From: Vreelandella aquamarina
GTDB lineage: Bacteria; Pseudomonadota; Gammaproteobacteria; Pseudomonadales; Halomonadaceae
Assembly: GCF_020075495.1 (NCBI RefSeq)
Contig: NZ_JABYQT010000006.1
Location: 164,388 to 228,387, forward strand
Direction: 5' to 3'
Length of the DNA: 64,000 nucleotides
In this document: positions 43,939 to 54,840 of the stretch, one piece after another
Layout: the number at the start of each line of letters is the position of its first letter
Position numbering within the stretch: position 1 is the stretch's first letter
Program-made: the position numbers and the translations under genes
The notes under the pieces: generated by a model
The model's database searches: none
Seen by the model: the letters and a program-made list of their open reading frames with translations, nothing else
What the model was told of the DNA's origin: nothing

Positions 43939-44262
43939 TTAGCCGATCATCATGTTGAGATGCAGATGCTGCATGATCCACAGCGAACCTCCTACCACCA
44001 GGGCGAGAATCGCCACCGTGAAGACGAAGGACAGCATGTTCCAACCCTCTTCAGTCTTGAAGTCCAGGTGCATGAACATGACCAGCTGAACCAGGATCTG
44101 CAAGATGGCCGTTACAACGATAATGCCCACGTTCACTGGCAGGCTGAACGAGCCCAGCATGACAGCGCCAAAGGGAATGACGGTCAGTACCAGCGACAGG
44201 ATAAGGCCCGTGACGTAGGACTTTACCGATCCGTGACCGGACGGTTGGCTAGAAGAACTCAT
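43939..44262 (-). CDS. cyoD: Cytochrome bo3 ubiquinol oxidase subunit IV
   Basis: Small three-helix membrane protein of 107 residues (segments about 16-38, 45-65, 78-100). It aids assembly of the oxidase and binding of copper at the CuB site. Typical CyoD features are the YVTGLILSLVLTVIPF start and FMHLDFKTEEGWN loop. One base separates it from cyoC. Confidence 0.93.
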   Translation of the reverse strand: MSSSSQPSGHGSVKSYVTGLILSLVLTVIPFGAVMLGSFSLPVNVGIIVVTAILQILVQLVMFMHLDFKTEEGWNMLSFVFTVAILALVVGGSLWIMQHLHLNMMIG

Positions 44263-44263
44263 A

Positions 44264-44878
44264 TCACAGCACTCCCATCAGGTAGACGAAGGAGAATACA
44301 CAGATCCAGACGATATCCAGGAAGTGCCAGAACAGGCTCAAGCACAGGATACGCGGGCGTGTCTTGTCATTCAGACCTTTGGTGGACAGCTGGACCAGCA
44401 TGACCAGAATCCAGATCATGCCGAAGGTCACGTGCAGACCGTGGGTACCTACCAGCGTGAAGAACGCCGACAGGAAGCCGCTGCGGTCCGGGCCGTAGCC
44501 TTCATGGATCAGGTGATGGAATTCATAGACCTCCATCCCCAGAAAGCACAGACCCAGCAGGAAGGTGACCACCAGCCACATCTTCACCTGGCCGACACGG
44601 TTGGCGTTCATCGCCAGCACGCCCATGCCGAAGGTGAAACTACTGATCAACAGGGCAAAGGTGCCGAAAAGAATCAGCGGCAGTTCAAAAATGTCCGCAC
44701 CGGTCGGCCCGCCCGCCGTGCCCCTCATGAGCACGGCGTAGGTGGCGAACAGTGATCCGAAGATCACCAGATCGCTCATCAGGTAGACCCAGAAACCAAA
44801 TACCTTGGTAGCACCGGCATCATGATGGTGTTCATGCTCATCGGCATGAGCATCGTGATGTAGCGTTTCAGTCGCCAT
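44264..44878 (-). CDS. cyoC: Cytochrome bo3 ubiquinol oxidase subunit III
   Basis: Five-helix membrane subunit of 204 residues of the COX3 family, which stabilises the oxidase. Its N-terminus is histidine-rich ([14 protein letters not shown]), followed by [20 protein letters not shown] and the COX3 segments [11 protein letters not shown] and [15 protein letters not shown]. It overlaps cyoB by one base (TAATG-type junction). Confidence 0.95.
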   Translation of the reverse strand: MATETLHHDAHADEHEHHHDAGATKVFGFWVYLMSDLVIFGSLFATYAVLMRGTAGGPTGADIFELPLILFGTFALLISSFTFGMGVLAMNANRVGQVKMWLVVTFLLGLCFLGMEVYEFHHLIHEGYGPDRSGFLSAFFTLVGTHGLHVTFGMIWILVMLVQLSTKGLNDKTRPRILCLSLFWHFLDIVWICVFSFVYLMGVL

Positions 44879-46854
44879 TACGCTTGCGCCTCCACACGTT
44901 GTTGATGGGCACGCTCGATCCGCTCGACTTCGGCAGCCGGTACGTAGTAATCGATATCGTCATTGAATACACGACCCAGGAAGCTTACCAGCATGCCGAC
45001 GGCGCCGAATGCCGCAAGCCACCAGATGTGCCATACCATGGCGAAACCAAAGATCAGCGCAAAGACACTGATGATCGGACCAGCCGTGGTGTTTTTCGGC
45101 ATGTGGATATCGGTGTAGGGCGTATTCTCTGCCTGCTCGTTGCTGCGCTGCTTTTGCGTCCAGAAGCTGTCGATATCGCCAACCACCGGCAGGTGCGCAA
45201 AGTTGTAGAACGGTGCAGGTGAGGAGGTAGACCACTCGAGCGTACGGCCATCCCACGGGTCGCCCGTCACGTCTTCATAGGCCTTGCGGTTGCGAACACT
45301 CACGACGACCTGGATCAGGGTACATGCAATACCCGCTGCAATGATCAGCGCACCAATGAACGCGATGATCATGTACGGCTGCCACTCAGCATTCGGATAG
45401 GACTGCATGCGACGCACGGCACCGTAGAAGCTCAGGATGTACGGCGGAATGAACGCAACGTAGAAACCGATGAGCCAGCACCAGAAGGCCCGCTTGCCCC
45501 ACTTCTCGTCCAGCACGAAGCCGAAGGCTTTCGGGAACCAGTAGGTCAGACCGGCCATCATGCCGAACACCACGCCGCCGATGATGACGTTGTGGAAGTG
45601 AGCGATGACGAACAGACTGTTGTGCAGTACAAAGTTGGCCGCCGGCAGGGCCAGCATGACACCGGTCATACCACCAATGGTGAAGGTGATGATGAAGCCA
45701 AGCGTCCACAGTACCGGTGACGTCAACTCCAGACGACCACGGAAGATGGTGAAGATCCAGTTGAAGACTTTCACACCGGTCGGGATCGCGATGATCATCG
45801 TCATGATGCCGAAGAAGGCGTTGACGTTGGCACCGGCGCCCATGGTGAAGAAGTGGTGCAGCCAGACGATGAACGACAGGACGGTAATGGCAATCGTTGC
45901 CCATACCATGGTGTGGTAACCGAACAGGCGCTTGCGGGCAAAGGTGGCAATGACTTCAGAGAATACACCGAAGGCCGGCAGGATCAGGATGTAGACCTCG
46001 GGGTGGCCCCACGCCCAGATCAGGTTGACGTACATCATGACGTTGCCGCCCATGTCGTTCGTGAAGAAGTTCATCCCCAGGTAACGATCAAGGGTCAACA
46101 TGGCCACGGTAGCGGTCAGGATCGGGAAAGAGGCAATGATAATTACGTTGGAGCACAGGGCGGTCCAGGTAAAGATCGGCATGCGGAACAGGGTCATGCC
46201 CTTGGTGCGCATTTTCAAGATGGTGACGAAGAAGTTGATACCCGTCAGCGTGGTACCCACACCGGATATCTGCAATGCCCATATCCAGTAATCGACCCCT
46301 ACCCCGGGACTGTACTCTATCCCCGACAATGGCGCATAGGCCAACCACCCGGTAGTTGCGAACTCACCGACAAACAGCGAGATGTTGATCAGCACCGCCG
46401 ATACCGCGAACAGCCAGAAGCTCAGGTTGTTCAGGAACGGGAACGCAACGTCGCGCGCACCAATCTGCAGCGGCACGACCAGGTTCATCAGACCGATGAC
46501 CATCGGCATGGCCACAAAGAAGATCATGATGACGCCGTGAGCGGTAAAGATCTGGTCGTAGTGGTCCGGTGGCAGAATACCCGCCGAGCCACCCGCCGCG
46601 ATCGCCTGCTGGGTACGCATCATCAAGGCATCGGCAAAACCGCGCAGCAGCATGATGAGCGCCGCGATGAAATACATGATACCGAGCTTTTTATGGTCAA
46701 CTGACGTGAACCACTCGTTCCACAGCCAGCCCCATTTACGGAAATAGGTCAGCGCACCCAACAGGGCAGCACCGCCTATGATCCCCACGATAGCCGATAT
46801 GACTAGAATGGGTTCGTGGAGAGGAAAAGCCTCTAAGCTTAGTTTACCGAACAC
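44878..46854 (-). CDS. cyoB: Cytochrome bo3 ubiquinol oxidase subunit I
   Basis: Catalytic subunit of 658 residues (E. coli 663) with about 15 membrane helices. It reduces oxygen to water and pumps protons. The low-spin heme ligand lies in [11 protein letters not shown]; the CuB and high-spin heme ligands are in [28 protein letters not shown] and [12 protein letters not shown]. The GHPEVY His-Tyr pair of heme-copper oxidases is present. It has no CuA site of its own, as expected for a quinol oxidase. It is the second gene of the operon, 2 bases after cyoA. Confidence 0.97.
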   Translation of the reverse strand: MFGKLSLEAFPLHEPILVISAIVGIIGGAALLGALTYFRKWGWLWNEWFTSVDHKKLGIMYFIAALIMLLRGFADALMMRTQQAIAAGGSAGILPPDHYDQIFTAHGVIMIFFVAMPMVIGLMNLVVPLQIGARDVAFPFLNNLSFWLFAVSAVLINISLFVGEFATTGWLAYAPLSGIEYSPGVGVDYWIWALQISGVGTTLTGINFFVTILKMRTKGMTLFRMPIFTWTALCSNVIIIASFPILTATVAMLTLDRYLGMNFFTNDMGGNVMMYVNLIWAWGHPEVYILILPAFGVFSEVIATFARKRLFGYHTMVWATIAITVLSFIVWLHHFFTMGAGANVNAFFGIMTMIIAIPTGVKVFNWIFTIFRGRLELTSPVLWTLGFIITFTIGGMTGVMLALPAANFVLHNSLFVIAHFHNVIIGGVVFGMMAGLTYWFPKAFGFVLDEKWGKRAFWCWLIGFYVAFIPPYILSFYGAVRRMQSYPNAEWQPYMIIAFIGALIIAAGIACTLIQVVVSVRNRKAYEDVTGDPWDGRTLEWSTSSPAPFYNFAHLPVVGDIDSFWTQKQRSNEQAENTPYTDIHMPKNTTAGPIISVFALIFGFAMVWHIWWLAAFGAVGMLVSFLGRVFNDDIDYYVPAAEVERIERAHQQRVEAQA

Positions 46855-46856
46855 GG

Positions 46857-47846
46857 TTATTCTCCCGCCTCATTGCTGACGGCCTGGCCATCCTCGGCCT
46901 CGCCATCTGCTTGGTTGTCGGTCGTTTGATAGGCTTCATTGCTATCGACTGCGGGCGCGCGAGGCGCATCCTGAGTGTCGGTGTCAGGGTCGCTGCCGGT
47001 ATGGAAGCTCGACACCAGGCGCTCATAGAACTCAGGTGTAACGTCGGAGAAGTACTCGACAGGGTGGAACGACGAACGCTCCGCCAGTTCGGAGTAACCC
47101 TCCGGGTAGGTCAGCGTATCGGGTGACTGCGCAACTTCAGCAACCCAGGCCTCGAAATCCGCTTCTGAAGTGACATGGGCGTCAAAGACCATGCCCGAGA
47201 AGCCAGCACCGCTATAGTTGGTCGAGCGACCACTGTAGGTACCGATTTCGTTGGACTCAAGATAAACGTCGTTGTCCATTCCCGCCATGGCGTAGATCTG
47301 GCTACCCAGCTGAGGAATGAAGAAGGAGTTCATGACAGACCCCGAGCTCACCCGGAAACGAACGGGCGTATCCACCGGGAAGGCGACTTCATTGACCGTT
47401 GCAATACCTTGCTCGGGATAAATGAACAGCCATTTCCAGTCGAGCGCCACGGCCTGGATCTCGAGCTCGGCCACTTCTTCGTTCTCGAGCGCGCGGTGAG
47501 GATCGAGATCGTGAGAGCTCTTCCAGGCGATCATGCCGAGGATAGCGACAATAACGACCGGAACCAGCCAGACGATCGCTTCGATCCAGTTGGAGTGCGC
47601 CCAATCGGGCAGGTATTCAGCCATCGTATTGCTACGGCGATAGTACCAGCCAAACACTATCGTCATGACAATAACGGGGATGACCACGATCAGCATCAGG
47701 CCAAAGGAACTCAGGATCAGTGAACGCTGCGTTTCACCAATCACGCCTTTCGGGTCCATCAAGGCCGAGCTACAGCCTGCGAGCAGCAAGCAAAGCGCAA
47801 TGAGCACCAGAGTGCCTGTCCTGCGCCAGTAGGAAGGTTGTTGCAT
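46857..47846 (-). CDS. cyoA: Cytochrome bo3 ubiquinol oxidase subunit II
   Basis: Lipoprotein subunit of 329 residues: signal with lipobox LLAGCSS (Cys about 25), two membrane helices (about 45-65 and 88-108) and a periplasmic cupredoxin domain. The CuA cysteines of cytochrome c oxidases are absent, which marks it as a quinol oxidase. The last 40 residues are an acidic tail ([20 protein letters not shown]) not needed for the fold, suited to a salt-adapted organism. It is the first gene of cyoABCDE; about 275 bases upstream, before deoR, hold its promoter. Confidence 0.95.
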   Translation of the reverse strand: MQQPSYWRRTGTLVLIALCLLLAGCSSALMDPKGVIGETQRSLILSSFGLMLIVVIPVIVMTIVFGWYYRRSNTMAEYLPDWAHSNWIEAIVWLVPVVIVAILGMIAWKSSHDLDPHRALENEEVAELEIQAVALDWKWLFIYPEQGIATVNEVAFPVDTPVRFRVSSGSVMNSFFIPQLGSQIYAMAGMDNDVYLESNEIGTYSGRSTNYSGAGFSGMVFDAHVTSEADFEAWVAEVAQSPDTLTYPEGYSELAERSSFHPVEYFSDVTPEFYERLVSSFHTGSDPDTDTQDAPRAPAVDSNEAYQTTDNQADGEAEDGQAVSNEAGE

Positions 47847-48122
47847 GGTGCGATCTCGTCAGAGTTGCGTTACAAAACTAGTCGCCACACAGCAAGCCAA
47901 ACGATATGCCATATGCCAACTAACTATCACCCCATACTTTTCCCAGAACACGCTGCCAGCATGAACTGGCCTTGCTCCGGGAAAAATATGCGCTACCGGG
48001 TAGGAAGCAGGTAGCGGAATGAGCCAACATCCTAACATCTAAGGAGGCCAGTTCTAGCGGACGTATTTTCCTTTTAACCAAACAGTGAAGCAAAGCGACG
48101 ATTTGACGCACCCAGGTGCGAC

Positions 48123-48917
48123 CTAGCAGTGAGACATCGGGCAGGTTGAGGCAGGAGGCAAGCCGACCAGAAGCGTCTGTCCGGTAAAACGAGCGAGCAG
48201 CTCGGGCATATGCCCCTCATTAGTCACGATCGTATCGAAATCGTTCAATGACGCGAAGCAGGCCGGACGAACAACGCCGAACTTGCTCGCATCCACGACC
48301 AGGAAACGCTGCTGGGCCGAGGCAATGGCTGCCTGCTTGGGCGCGACCTCATGGAAATGGAAGCAGCTCACGCCACGCTCCCCATCGACCCCGGCGGCCG
48401 AGATAAATGCCTTGTTGATGCCGATTCGCTCGATGGCGCTCTCCACGTCATCGTTATCGAAGGACTGAGACGCACCGCAGTAGACCCCACCGAGAAGGAC
48501 CAGCCGCACATTGGGCAAAGCGGCAACCGCCGAGGCGACATTGAGCGCATAGGTGACGATCGTCAGGTCGTCAAAACGACCAAGCTGGCTCACCAGGAGA
48601 ATGAGCGTCGAGCCGCAGTCGATGAACAGCGTATCGCCTTCTTCAATGACGCTTGCTGCCCGCTCGCACAAGGCACGCTTCACCGCATGGTAACTGGCCT
48701 GCTGTTCATCGAGATCATACACCGGGGCGCCCGGGTAACGGGTCATCACCAATCGGCCACCAAACAGCGCCAGGGCCGAAGGCTGCGTTGAAAGGTCGCG
48801 GCGTATGGTCATTTCCGAAACACCGCATAAAATGGCGGCGTCGCGCAGATGCAGCGTACCGCCGCTGGCCAGCGTTTGCTCGATCAGATCCAGACGCTGG
48901 GCACTGCGGTCGTTCAT
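48123..48917 (-). CDS. deoR: DeoR family transcriptional regulator of nucleoside catabolism
   Basis: Repressor of 264 residues: DeoR-type winged helix (LRDAAILCGVSEMTIRRDLS, about 24-43) and a C-terminal sugar-phosphate-sensing domain (DTLFIDCGSTLILLV, with the conserved GGVYCGASQSFDND). Divergent from the deo operon and separated from it by two TGTTATAATTC elements close to the E. coli DeoR operator. In E. coli the inducer is deoxyribose-5-phosphate, made by the pathway encoded next door. Ends about 275 bases before cyoA. Confidence 0.9.
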   Translation of the reverse strand: MNDRSAQRLDLIEQTLASGGTLHLRDAAILCGVSEMTIRRDLSTQPSALALFGGRLVMTRYPGAPVYDLDEQQASYHAVKRALCERAASVIEEGDTLFIDCGSTLILLVSQLGRFDDLTIVTYALNVASAVAALPNVRLVLLGGVYCGASQSFDNDDVESAIERIGINKAFISAAGVDGERGVSCFHFHEVAPKQAAIASAQQRFLVVDASKFGVVRPACFASLNDFDTIVTNEGHMPELLARFTGQTLLVGLPPASTCPMSHC

Positions 48918-49072
48918 GCAGGCTCTCCTTACTGGGCATTATTATGCATTTTTTAGCATGCTGCGTGAGCAGCCGCGCAATTACCACTTCTTTCAAGGGC
49001 AGTTTTTCAAGGGGCAATCCTCTTGCCTCATCTGACCCTGAACAACCGCATTTAAATAACGTTAGCCAGTAT

Positions 49073-49122
49073 TGTTATAATTCGGCGTTAAAAAAATAAC
49101 ACGTAATGTTATAATTCTCACA
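49073..49122 (+). promoter_or_regulatory. Two DeoR-type operators upstream of the deo operon
   Basis: TGTTATAATTCTCACA at 49107-49122 matches the E. coli DeoR operator TGTTAGAATTCTAACA at 14 of 16 bases. A half-site TGTTATAATTC at 49073-49083 repeats its left arm 34 bases upstream. Between them GTTA-A(n)-TAAC adds more symmetry. They lie 60-110 bases before the Tsx-like gene and the divergent deoR, so they may control both. Confidence 0.75.
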
Positions 49123-49183
49123 CTCACGCCAGCCCACACAATTCCAACTTGACACTAGATCGCGATCATTCCTTGAGGTTTAC

Positions 49184-50020
49184 ATGACTGCTCCAACCCG
49201 TATGCGTACTTTTTCTCTCGTCACCCTCAGTGCTGGCGTATTAATGGCGGGCACGACCCCGGCGCTGGCCAACGAGCCCGCGCCGCAGCCGCTCGATCGG
49301 CTATGGTCCTTTGCCAACGTCTCGGTCAACTACCTCGACTGGTCCAACGGCACCGAGCGCCGTACCGCCAGCAACGCGGCCAAGAGTGACTTTACCTACG
49401 TTGAGATCGAGGGTGGCGCAGGCTTCAGCTGGGGCGAGTTCTACGGATTCTTTGACTTCGAAAACCCGACCAACGATCAGTTCGATGAATCGAGCGGCGG
49501 CAAGGACAACTTCCGCACTGCCGGCAAGGTCACCTCGCACATCTACCTGGGCGACAGCCCGCTTTCACTCTACGCCCACGTGTACGATTTCCGCGACTAC
49601 GGCTATGACAGCCGCGAGCAGGATCAGATCCTGGGCCTGGGGTATCGCGCCACGTTCGCCAACGGCCTGTGGTTCAAACCCTTCATTGGTGCTGCACGCG
49701 TGCAAAGCGATGCCTATACCGGCATGAACGGTTACATGGCCGGCTGGGTCGCGGGCTATGATTTTGCCGCCCTCGACCAGAACTTCAGCGTGACCAACTG
49801 GCACGAGCAGACCTTCGGCCGCGACGATGACTACCTGGAGCAGAACTATGTCGGCGACAAGGCAGGAAGCGTGGGCACCAACGGCGCGCTGAGCCTGTGG
49901 TGGCACCCGACCGATCTGATCACCACCGGCGTACAGTACCGCTACTCCGATAACAAGCTGGGTACGCCCAACGATTATCAGAATGCGATGATCTACTCCG
50001 TCAAGCTCAACTTACTCTAA
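49184..50020 (+). CDS. Tsx/OmpK-like outer-membrane nucleoside channel
   Basis: A 278-residue outer-membrane barrel. The signal peptide ends ALA-NE (about 28). The mature part has the Tsx/OmpK features: WSFANVSVNYLDWSNGTE near its start, a DNFRTAGKVTSHIYLGD central segment and the closing aromatic strand YSVKLNLL. Tsx proteins let nucleosides cross the outer membrane. As the first gene of the deo operon, followed 36 bases later by nupC, it supplies the outer-membrane step of uptake. Confidence 0.85.
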   Translation: MTAPTRMRTFSLVTLSAGVLMAGTTPALANEPAPQPLDRLWSFANVSVNYLDWSNGTERRTASNAAKSDFTYVEIEGGAGFSWGEFYGFFDFENPTNDQFDESSGGKDNFRTAGKVTSHIYLGDSPLSLYAHVYDFRDYGYDSREQDQILGLGYRATFANGLWFKPFIGAARVQSDAYTGMNGYMAGWVAGYDFAALDQNFSVTNWHEQTFGRDDDYLEQNYVGDKAGSVGTNGALSLWWHPTDLITTGVQYRYSDNKLGTPNDYQNAMIYSVKLNLL

Positions 50021-50056
50021 CCCGAGGCGCGCCTCGCGGACTCAAAGGATCCCCAT

Positions 50057-51340
50057 ATGACACTCCTTATGAGCTTGGTTGGCATGGTCACGCTGGTGAT
50101 CATCGCCCTGATCTTCTCCTATGATCGCAAGTCGATCCGCCTGCGTACGGTACTGGGTGCCTTCGCCATCCAGGCGGGTATCGGCGCCTTCGTTCTCTAC
50201 GTGCCGTTTGGCCAGGCGGTCTTGCAGACCATCTCCGCCGGGGTAAGCCAGGTACTGGTATACGCCAACGATGGCATCGGCTTTCTGTTTGGTGGACTGG
50301 CGGAAGTCGATAACGTCGGCTTCGTGTTTGCCATCAAGGTACTGCCGGTCATCATCTTCTTCTCTTCGCTGATTGCGGTGCTTTACTACCTTGGCATCAT
50401 GCAATGGGTCATCCGCATCCTGGGTGGCGCGCTGCAAAAGGCGCTGGGTACCTCGCGGACCGAATCGCTTTCCGCCACGGCCAACATCTTCGTGGGCCAG
50501 ACCGAAGCGCCGCTGGTAGTACGCCCCTTCATTGCCCGCATGACCCCTTCCCAGCTGTTTGCGGTGATGTGTGGTGGCCTGGCCTCGGTGGCGGGTTCGG
50601 TGCTGGCGGGCTACGCGGCGCTGGGTATCCCGATGGAGTATCTGGTGGCAGCGTCCTTCATGGCCGCGCCCGGCGGACTGCTGTTCGCCAAGCTGATCAT
50701 GCCGGAAACCCAGGACGCCACCGACAGCGACAGCATCTCCAAGGTGGATGAAGAGCTTCAGGAGCAAGAAGACAAACCCACCAACGTGCTCGACGCTGCG
50801 GCTTCAGGCGCAACGTCCGGCCTGATGCTGGCTGCCAACGTGGGTGCCATGCTGCTGGCCTTCATCGGTCTGATTGCCTTGATCAACGGTATTCTGGGCG
50901 GCGTGGGCGGCTGGTTCGGGTTCGATGCGCTGAGCCTCGAGATGATTCTTGGCTGGCTGTTTGCCCCGCTCGCCTTCATGCTCGGCGTGCCCTGGGCAGA
51001 GGCAACCCTTGCCGGCTCCTTCATCGGCCAGAAGCTGGTGGTCAACGAGTTCGTCGCGTTTATCAACCTCGCCCCCTATATCGACGGGGAACAGGTAGTG
51101 GCTGCGACGGGTCAATTGATGACGCCCCATACCATGGCCATCTTGTCATTCGCCCTGTGCGGCTTTGCCAATCTGTCCTCGATTGCCATTCTGCTGGGCG
51201 GCCTGGGCAGCATTGCACCCACGCGGCGTGCGGAAATCGCCCGCTTTGGCGTCAAGGCCGTGCTGGCCGGCACGCTGTCCAACCTGATGTCTGCGTCCAT
51301 TGCCGGCTTTTTCATCGCGTTGAGCAGCGTTACCAGTTGA
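50057..51340 (+). CDS. nupC: Concentrative nucleoside transporter NupC
   Basis: Inner-membrane nucleoside symporter of 427 residues of the CNT family. The core has the gate motifs [18 protein letters not shown] (about 97-114), [20 protein letters not shown] (about 137-156), [17 protein letters not shown] and [21 protein letters not shown] near the C-terminus, as in other CNT carriers. Most relatives in salty habitats couple to sodium, but the ion cannot be fixed here. It precedes a strong hairpin before deoC. Confidence 0.93.
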   Translation: MTLLMSLVGMVTLVIIALIFSYDRKSIRLRTVLGAFAIQAGIGAFVLYVPFGQAVLQTISAGVSQVLVYANDGIGFLFGGLAEVDNVGFVFAIKVLPVIIFFSSLIAVLYYLGIMQWVIRILGGALQKALGTSRTESLSATANIFVGQTEAPLVVRPFIARMTPSQLFAVMCGGLASVAGSVLAGYAALGIPMEYLVAASFMAAPGGLLFAKLIMPETQDATDSDSISKVDEELQEQEDKPTNVLDAAASGATSGLMLAANVGAMLLAFIGLIALINGILGGVGGWFGFDALSLEMILGWLFAPLAFMLGVPWAEATLAGSFIGQKLVVNEFVAFINLAPYIDGEQVVAATGQLMTPHTMAILSFALCGFANLSSIAILLGGLGSIAPTRRAEIARFGVKAVLAGTLSNLMSASIAGFFIALSSVTS

Positions 51341-51355
51341 TGCTGTCTGACGTCC

Positions 51356-51385
51356 CGGGCACTGCGCAGCCTTGCGCAGTGCCCG
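51356..51385 (+). terminator. Strong hairpin between nupC and deoC
   Basis: A perfect 13-bp stem (CGGGCACTGCGCA and its complement) with a GCCT loop, followed by TTTATATTT. It resembles a rho-independent terminator. Because deoC starts just 28 bases later without an obvious promoter, it is likely a partial terminator that lowers expression of the enzymes relative to the transporters, or it protects the upstream mRNA end. Confidence 0.75.
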
Positions 51386-51413
51386 TTTATATTTCCTGAC
51401 TTGCGAGAACTTC

Positions 51414-52205
51414 ATGACCGCTGCTACCTCGATTGAACTTAACCAGGCTGCCCGCCAGGCGCTCTCTCTGATGGACTTGACCAGCCTGAACGACAGCGAT
51501 ACCGACGCGACCATCGAAGCGCTTTGCCAGCAGCTCAAGACACCTTACGGCAGCCCGGCCGCTGTCTGCGTCTATCCTCAGTTCATCGTTACCGCCCAGC
51601 GGGCGCTGACGGCCCACAAGCTCGATGAGCTGGTAAAGATCGCCACGGTCACCAACTTTCCGGCGGGCGGCAACGACATCATGAGCGCCGCTCGTGAAAC
51701 CCGCGATGCAGTTGCCTCGGGCGCCCATGAGGTCGATGTGGTCTTCCCCTACCGCGCGCTCATCGCCGGCGACGAGGCCACCGGCCTCGAACTGGTCGAA
51801 ATGTGCAAAGCCGCGTGCGCAGGCCAGGCGCTCTTAAAGGTCATCATCGAATCCGGCGAACTCGAGGACCCGGCGCTGATCAAACGCGCCAGCGAGCTTG
51901 CCATCGAAGGCGGCGCAGACTTCATCAAGACCTCCACCGGCAAGGTGACGACCAACGCCACCCTTGAAGCCGCCGAGATCATGCTCAATGCCATCAAGGC
52001 AAGCGGCAAGGACGTAGGCTTCAAGGCGGCAGGCGGCGTACGCACCTCCGAAGAGGCAGCAGACTATCTAGCGCTGGCCAATCGCATCATGGGCAGCGCC
52101 TGGGTGACCCCCGCGCACTTCCGCTTTGGTGCATCGAGCCTGCTTGCCAATCTATTGAACACCCTGGGTGGCGCGGAAAGCGCGGCCCCTCAAGGAGGCT
52201 ACTGA
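51414..52205 (+). CDS. deoC: Deoxyribose-phosphate aldolase
   Basis: Splits 2-deoxyribose-5-phosphate into glyceraldehyde-3-phosphate and acetaldehyde. 263 residues, TIM barrel. The Schiff-base Lys is in [12 protein letters not shown] (about residue 171), its helper Lys in [12 protein letters not shown], and the proton-relay Asp in [10 protein letters not shown]. The acetaldehyde made joins central metabolism with the products of ackA-pta. The ATG at 51414 is chosen; 14 codons upstream are not conserved. Its product from deoB and deoA is also the likely DeoR inducer. Confidence 0.95.
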   Translation: MTAATSIELNQAARQALSLMDLTSLNDSDTDATIEALCQQLKTPYGSPAAVCVYPQFIVTAQRALTAHKLDELVKIATVTNFPAGGNDIMSAARETRDAVASGAHEVDVVFPYRALIAGDEATGLELVEMCKAACAGQALLKVIIESGELEDPALIKRASELAIEGGADFIKTSTGKVTTNATLEAAEIMLNAIKASGKDVGFKAAGGVRTSEEAADYLALANRIMGSAWVTPAHFRFGASSLLANLLNTLGGAESAAPQGGY

Positions 52206-52206
52206 T

Positions 52207-53535
52207 ATGCTCCCGCAAGAACTGATTCGTTTAAAACGTGACGGCCAGCCGTTGGCAGCCTCGGATATCAAGACATTCATCCAGGGCATTGCCGATGACC
52301 GCATCAGTGACGCCCAGATCGGCGCCTTCACCATGGCGGTCTTTCTAAACGGCATGAGCCGTGAAGAAGTGGTTGCGCTGACCACCGCCACCCGCGACTC
52401 CGGCCATGTCATGCAGTGGGACTCGCTCAACCTGCCAGGCCCGGTGGTGGACAAGCACTCGACAGGCGGCGTGGGCGATCTGGTGTCGCTGGTACTCGGG
52501 CCCTGGGTAGCGGCCTGCGGCGCGTTCGTTCCCATGATTTCAGGCCGAGGCCTTGGCCACACCGGCGGCACGCTGGACAAGCTCGAATCAATTCCCGGTT
52601 ATGACCCCTACCCCGCCCCGGAGCGCTTTGGCGACGTGGTCAAGTCCACGGGCGTGGCGATCATCGGCCAGACCGGTAACCTGGCACCGGCAGACAAGCG
52701 CATCTACGGCGTGCGCGACGTGACTGCCACGGTCGAGTCGATCCCGCTGATCACCGCGTCCATTCTGGGCAAGAAGCTTGCCTCGGGCCTGGATGCGCTG
52801 GTCATGGACGTCAAGGTCGGCAGCGGTGCCTTCATGCCCACCACGGAAAAGTCCCACGAGCTTGCCAAGAGCATCGCCTCCGTTGCCACCCAGGCAGGCA
52901 CGCCCACCACGGCGCTGCTCACCGACATGAGCCAGCCGCTGGCCCCGTGCGCGGGCAATGCCGTGGAAATCGTCGAGACTCTCGAACTTCTGCGCGGCGA
53001 GCGCCCGAACAGCCGCGTCATGCAGGTCACCCGTGAGCTTGCCGTGGAAATGCTGATGGCCGGCAAACTGGCCACCAGCCGTGACGACGCCCTGAGCCAG
53101 CTCGACAAAGCCCTCACCTCCGGTGCCGCCGCGGAAGTATTTGCCCGCATGGTACGCGAGCTGGGCGGCCCGAGTGATTTCATGGAGCGCTCGGACAGCT
53201 ACCTTGCCAAGGCCAATGTGGTCAAACCCGTGTACGCCGAGCAGGCCGGTACCGTGCAGCGTATCGATACCCGCGCGGTCGGCATGAGTGTCGTGGAACT
53301 GGGCGGTGGCCGCCTGCGCAACGATGCCGACGTCGACCACAGCGTGGGCTTCAGCGCGATCGTCGAACTGGGCACTCAGGTGGACCGCCAGCAGCCGCTC
53401 GCCTACGTGCACGCCCGCAGCGAAGACGCCGCCGAGCGCGCCGCCCAGCAGTTGCGCGATGCGTTCACTCTCGGTGAAGGCGAGGCGAGCGTGGACGAGC
53501 TGCTCCAGAAAACCTATCGCGGTGAAGCACTTTAA
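52207..53535 (+). CDS. deoA: Thymidine phosphorylase
   Basis: Phosphorolysis of thymidine to thymine and deoxyribose-1-phosphate. 442 residues, normal length. The phosphate-binding segment is [18 protein letters not shown] (about residues 84-101) and the family signature [20 protein letters not shown] (about 113-132). AAGGAGG stands 10 bases before the ATG, starting inside the end of deoC, so the two genes are coupled (one base between stop and ATG). Confidence 0.96.
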   Translation: MLPQELIRLKRDGQPLAASDIKTFIQGIADDRISDAQIGAFTMAVFLNGMSREEVVALTTATRDSGHVMQWDSLNLPGPVVDKHSTGGVGDLVSLVLGPWVAACGAFVPMISGRGLGHTGGTLDKLESIPGYDPYPAPERFGDVVKSTGVAIIGQTGNLAPADKRIYGVRDVTATVESIPLITASILGKKLASGLDALVMDVKVGSGAFMPTTEKSHELAKSIASVATQAGTPTTALLTDMSQPLAPCAGNAVEIVETLELLRGERPNSRVMQVTRELAVEMLMAGKLATSRDDALSQLDKALTSGAAAEVFARMVRELGGPSDFMERSDSYLAKANVVKPVYAEQAGTVQRIDTRAVGMSVVELGGGRLRNDADVDHSVGFSAIVELGTQVDRQQPLAYVHARSEDAAERAAQQLRDAFTLGEGEASVDELLQKTYRGEAL

Positions 53536-53563
53536 TCAGCCGACTGATGAAGAGGTAACTGCT

Positions 53564-54808
53564 ATGAAACGTGCCATTGTGCTGGTACTCGACTCCTTCG
53601 GCATCGGCAGTGCCGCCGACGCCGCCGCCTTCGGCGATGAAGGCTCGGACACGCTGGGCCACATCGCGGCGGCCTGCGCGCGCGGCGAGGCGGATACCGC
53701 AGAACGCTCAGGTCCCCTGAAGCTGCCCAACATGGCCAGGCTCGGCCTGTTTCACGCCCACCGGGACAGCACCGGCGCGGTGGCCGAAGGCGTTACCCTG
53801 CCAGACGTGCTCGAAGGCGCCTATGCCCACGCGCAAGAAGTCTCCAGCGGCAAGGACACCCCCTCCGGCCATTGGGAAATCGCCGGCGTGCCGGTGCGCT
53901 TCGACTGGGGCTACTTCACCGACAAGACCGACAGCTTCCCCGCTGAACTGCTGGACAAGATCGTTCAGGAAGCGGACCTGCCCGGCGTGATCGGCAACTG
54001 CCACGCCTCGGGCACCGAGATCATCGCCCGGCTGGGTGACGAGCACGTAGCGACCGGCAAGCCGATCGTCTACACCTCGGCAGATTCGGTCTTCCAGATC
54101 GCCGCTCACGAAGAGCACTTCGGCCTCGAGCGCCTCTATGCGCTGTGCGAAACCGTGCGCGAGCTTTTAGAGCCTTACAACATCGGTCGGGTCATCGCCC
54201 GCCCGTTCGTGGGTGAGAACAGCACAAGCTTCGCGCGCACCGGCAATCGCCGCGACTACAGCATCGAGCCGCCGTCGCCTACCGTGCTGCAGAAGCTTCA
54301 GGAGGCTGGCGGTGAAGTCGTGTCGATTGGCAAGATTGCCGACATCTACGCCCACTGCGGTATCACCCACAAGGTCAAGGCCAGCGGCCATGACGCGCTG
54401 ATGGACGCCACGCTGGGTGAAGTGGCACGCACCGCAGCCGACACCAGCGACCGGCCGACCATGATCATGACCAACTTCGTCGATTTCGACTCGGTCTACG
54501 GCCACCGCCGCGACGTGCCGGGCTATGCCGCCGCACTCGAGCATTTCGATGCTCGCCTGCCGGAGCTGCTCGCTGCACTGAACAACGACGATCTGCTGAT
54601 TCTGACCGCGGATCACGGCTGCGACCCGAGCTGGGAAGGCACCGAGCACACCCGGGAGTATGTCCCCGTGATGGTCAGCGGTGCCGGATTCGCCCCAGGC
54701 GCCATGGGGGCGCGCGACACCTTTGCCGATATCGGCCAGACCCTGGCAGACTATTTCGACCTGCCTGCCATGGCCGATGGCGAAAGCTTTCTATCCCACG
54801 CGGCCTGA
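53564..54808 (+). CDS. deoB: Phosphopentomutase
   Basis: Moves phosphate from C1 to C5 of (deoxy)ribose phosphate. 414 residues, alkaline-phosphatase-superfamily fold. The metal-binding start is [12 protein letters not shown] with its Asp, the phosphate-acceptor Thr is in [12 protein letters not shown], and further metal ligands are in [16 protein letters not shown] and [20 protein letters not shown] (two segments near the C-terminus). AGAGG before the ATG at 53564 decides the start; the frame is open much further upstream but overlaps deoA. Confidence 0.96.
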   Translation: MKRAIVLVLDSFGIGSAADAAAFGDEGSDTLGHIAAACARGEADTAERSGPLKLPNMARLGLFHAHRDSTGAVAEGVTLPDVLEGAYAHAQEVSSGKDTPSGHWEIAGVPVRFDWGYFTDKTDSFPAELLDKIVQEADLPGVIGNCHASGTEIIARLGDEHVATGKPIVYTSADSVFQIAAHEEHFGLERLYALCETVRELLEPYNIGRVIARPFVGENSTSFARTGNRRDYSIEPPSPTVLQKLQEAGGEVVSIGKIADIYAHCGITHKVKASGHDALMDATLGEVARTAADTSDRPTMIMTNFVDFDSVYGHRRDVPGYAAALEHFDARLPELLAALNNDDLLILTADHGCDPSWEGTEHTREYVPVMVSGAGFAPGAMGARDTFADIGQTLADYFDLPAMADGESFLSHAA

Positions 54809-54840
54809 TGGTGCCGTTGACTGTGTAAAAGGAACATTTT

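Noticed and set aside
47920..48111. Small ORF between cyoA and deoR
   Set aside because: No ribosome site, no recognisable protein; the region is better explained as the cyo promoter and leader.
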